A DNA stretch of 13,923 nucleotides from an uncultured Gammaproteobacteria bacterium (lineage in GTDB: Bacteria > Pseudomonadota > Gammaproteobacteria > Rariloculales > Rariloculaceae), in assembly GCA_946887385.1 (NCBI GenBank), contig CAMPKU010000111.1, positions 1-13,923 of the forward strand. The letters run 5' to 3'. Shown piece by piece: positions 12,955-13,923 of the stretch (position 1 is the first letter of the stretch; every line of letters starts with the position of its first letter). Under the pieces are notes generated by a model that saw nothing but the letters and a program-made list of their open reading frames with translations, was not told the DNA's origin and did not search any database. A program made the translations under genes and the position numbers.

Positions 12955-13923
12955 TTATCGACCCGCGCTCATCGCTGCGGGGATGTTCTGATGCCCCTCG
13001 ACGAAACTCAAATCGATGAACTGAGCGGGATCCGTGCCTTTCTCGATCATGCGCTGGCGGCGATACCACTCCACCATCTCGTAAATGCTGCCGACGTCGA
13101 GCCGGCTGTCGATGTAGGCCAGCGACTGCGCCAGAGCGGCCGGCGGCACCGACGTCCAGCGGGAGATCAGCGCCAGCAATTCCTCGGCCTTGGCGGGATC
13201 TTTGTAGGTACCGTCGCCGTTCTTGTCGAGCAGCACGGCCGAGTACTCGGCGGCGCCGCGCTCGTAGGTATCGATGACAGCCTGCAGCGCGGCGCGCTTC
13301 TCCTCGATGACTTCCGGGTGCGAGGCGAGCCCCGTGGACTGCCACGAGACCTCGTCGCCGGCCCAGCCGATCACATGCGCTTTTTTCTGATTGATGAGGC
13401 TCATGAACGCCGTCCCCGCGCCCGACGCGACGTCCACCTGGTTGCCCATGAGCATTGCGGCCAGGTTCCCCAAACCCTGCGCGGGCACCAGGTGGTTATC
13501 GTTGATGTCGAAGCCGTACTTCTCGGCAATGCGGGCGACGGCATAGTGGTTCGTGGAGCCGATCGTCGTGAGGCCGATCACGCGGCCGCGCATGTCGGCC
13601 ATCGTGCGCACGCCTGCATCCCAGGCTTTGTTCGACGCGAACACGCCCGTGTTCGGAAATCCGGGCAGCTCGCGGCTGTGCCCCGAGATGACGACCATGC
13701 CGCCGAAGTAGGCCAGGTTGAAGAACGCCGGCGTGAAGCCGATGACCGAGATATCCACGTCGCGCGAGGCGATCGCGAGCGTGGACGGCACGGCAGCATC
13801 GAAGAACACGAGCTCGGCGTCGATGCCGGCTTCGGCAAAGTACCCTTTTTCGACGCCCATGAAGAACGGCGCCTGCGAGGCGATGCGCAGCACGCCGATC
13901 TTCATCGGCGTGAGCTCCTGGGC
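12955..13923 (-). CDS. ABC transporter substrate-binding protein, NitT/TauT type (5' end cut by window)
   Basis: A periplasmic binding protein of the SsuA/NMT1-like fold, first gene of the three-gene transporter operon. An ATG at 13905 would give 316 residues, but the chain would then start directly in the first beta-strand (MKIGVLRIASQAPFFMG) with no signal peptide. The frame stays open to the window edge and reads AQELTP just before that Met, which looks like a signal-peptidase site (AQ/E), so the true start probably lies outside the window. A CAGGAG about 9 bases before 13905 leaves the internal start possible. Visible fold marks are VEKGYFAEAGIDAELV (18-33), TMADMRGRVIGL (101-112), GNLAAMLMGNQVDVA (146-160) and a C-terminal helical region. 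DKNGDG (227-232) resembles a calcium-loop motif. The ligand is unknown. Confidence 0.88.
   Translation of the reverse strand, partial: AQELTPMKIGVLRIASQAPFFMGVEKGYFAEAGIDAELVFFDAAVPSTLAIASRDVDISVIGFTPAFFNLAYFGGMVVISGHSRELPGFPNTGVFASNKAWDAGVRTMADMRGRVIGLTTIGSTNHYAVARIAEKYGFDINDNHLVPAQGLGNLAAMLMGNQVDVASGAGTAFMSLINQKKAHVIGWAGDEVSWQSTGLASHPEVIEEKRAALQAVIDTYERGAAEYSAVLLDKNGDGTYKDPAKAEELLALISRWTSVPPAALAQSLAYIDSRLDVGSIYEMVEWYRRQRMIEKGTDPAQFIDLSFVEGHQNIPAAMSAGR

Overview
The window is GC-rich, tightly packed bacterial DNA with strong G/C bias at third codon positions. The gene set (a REC-PAS-GAF-GGDEF-EAL signalling protein, a DUF6164 membrane protein, soluble PQQ sugar dehydrogenases, a NitT/TauT-type ABC transporter) suggests a proteobacterium, most likely gamma-proteobacterial. 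That placement is inference. No rRNA, tRNA, insertion sequence or CRISPR array was seen.

Layout from left to right: the tail of an unidentified gene (+, 2-82); a c-di-GMP phosphodiesterase-type regulator (+, 188-2929) whose GGDEF domain looks dead; a secreted PQQ-dehydrogenase-like protein (-, 2993-4354) lacking the usual catalytic His; DUF6164 (+, 4465-4830) and an IlvD/Edd-family dehydratase (+, 4886-6580), probably co-transcribed; a dihaem cytochrome c (-, 6549-7292) translationally coupled to an upstream soluble quinoprotein glucose dehydrogenase, GdhB type (-, 7289-8704); a divergent short-form S-adenosylhomocysteinase (+, 8755-10005); a DUF4143-type ATPase with TTG start (+, 10121-11323), preceded by two tandem 32-bp near-palindromic repeats; and a NitT/TauT-type ABC operon read leftwards (substrate-binding protein, ATPase, permease; 13923-11370), whose binding-protein gene runs off the right edge.

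How the genes may work together: the GdhB-cytochrome pair looks like a periplasmic aldose oxidation unit in which the enzyme passes electrons from PQQ to a dedicated dihaem cytochrome. The neighbouring IlvD/Edd dehydratase could act on the aldonate after uptake, giving a 2-keto-3-deoxy acid, but its substrate cannot be read from sequence. The regulator, the AHCY-type enzyme, the ATPase and the ABC transporter have no evident functional tie to that unit.

The most unusual items are the tandem palindromes with mutually exclusive hairpins in front of the DUF4143 ATPase, the coupled gdhB-cytochrome pair, the 32-bp tail-to-tail coding overlap between the cytochrome and dehydratase genes, and the PQQ-fold protein with Ser and Ile at the positions of the catalytic His and Gln. 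No single strongly supported new system stands out; these are leads of moderate strength.
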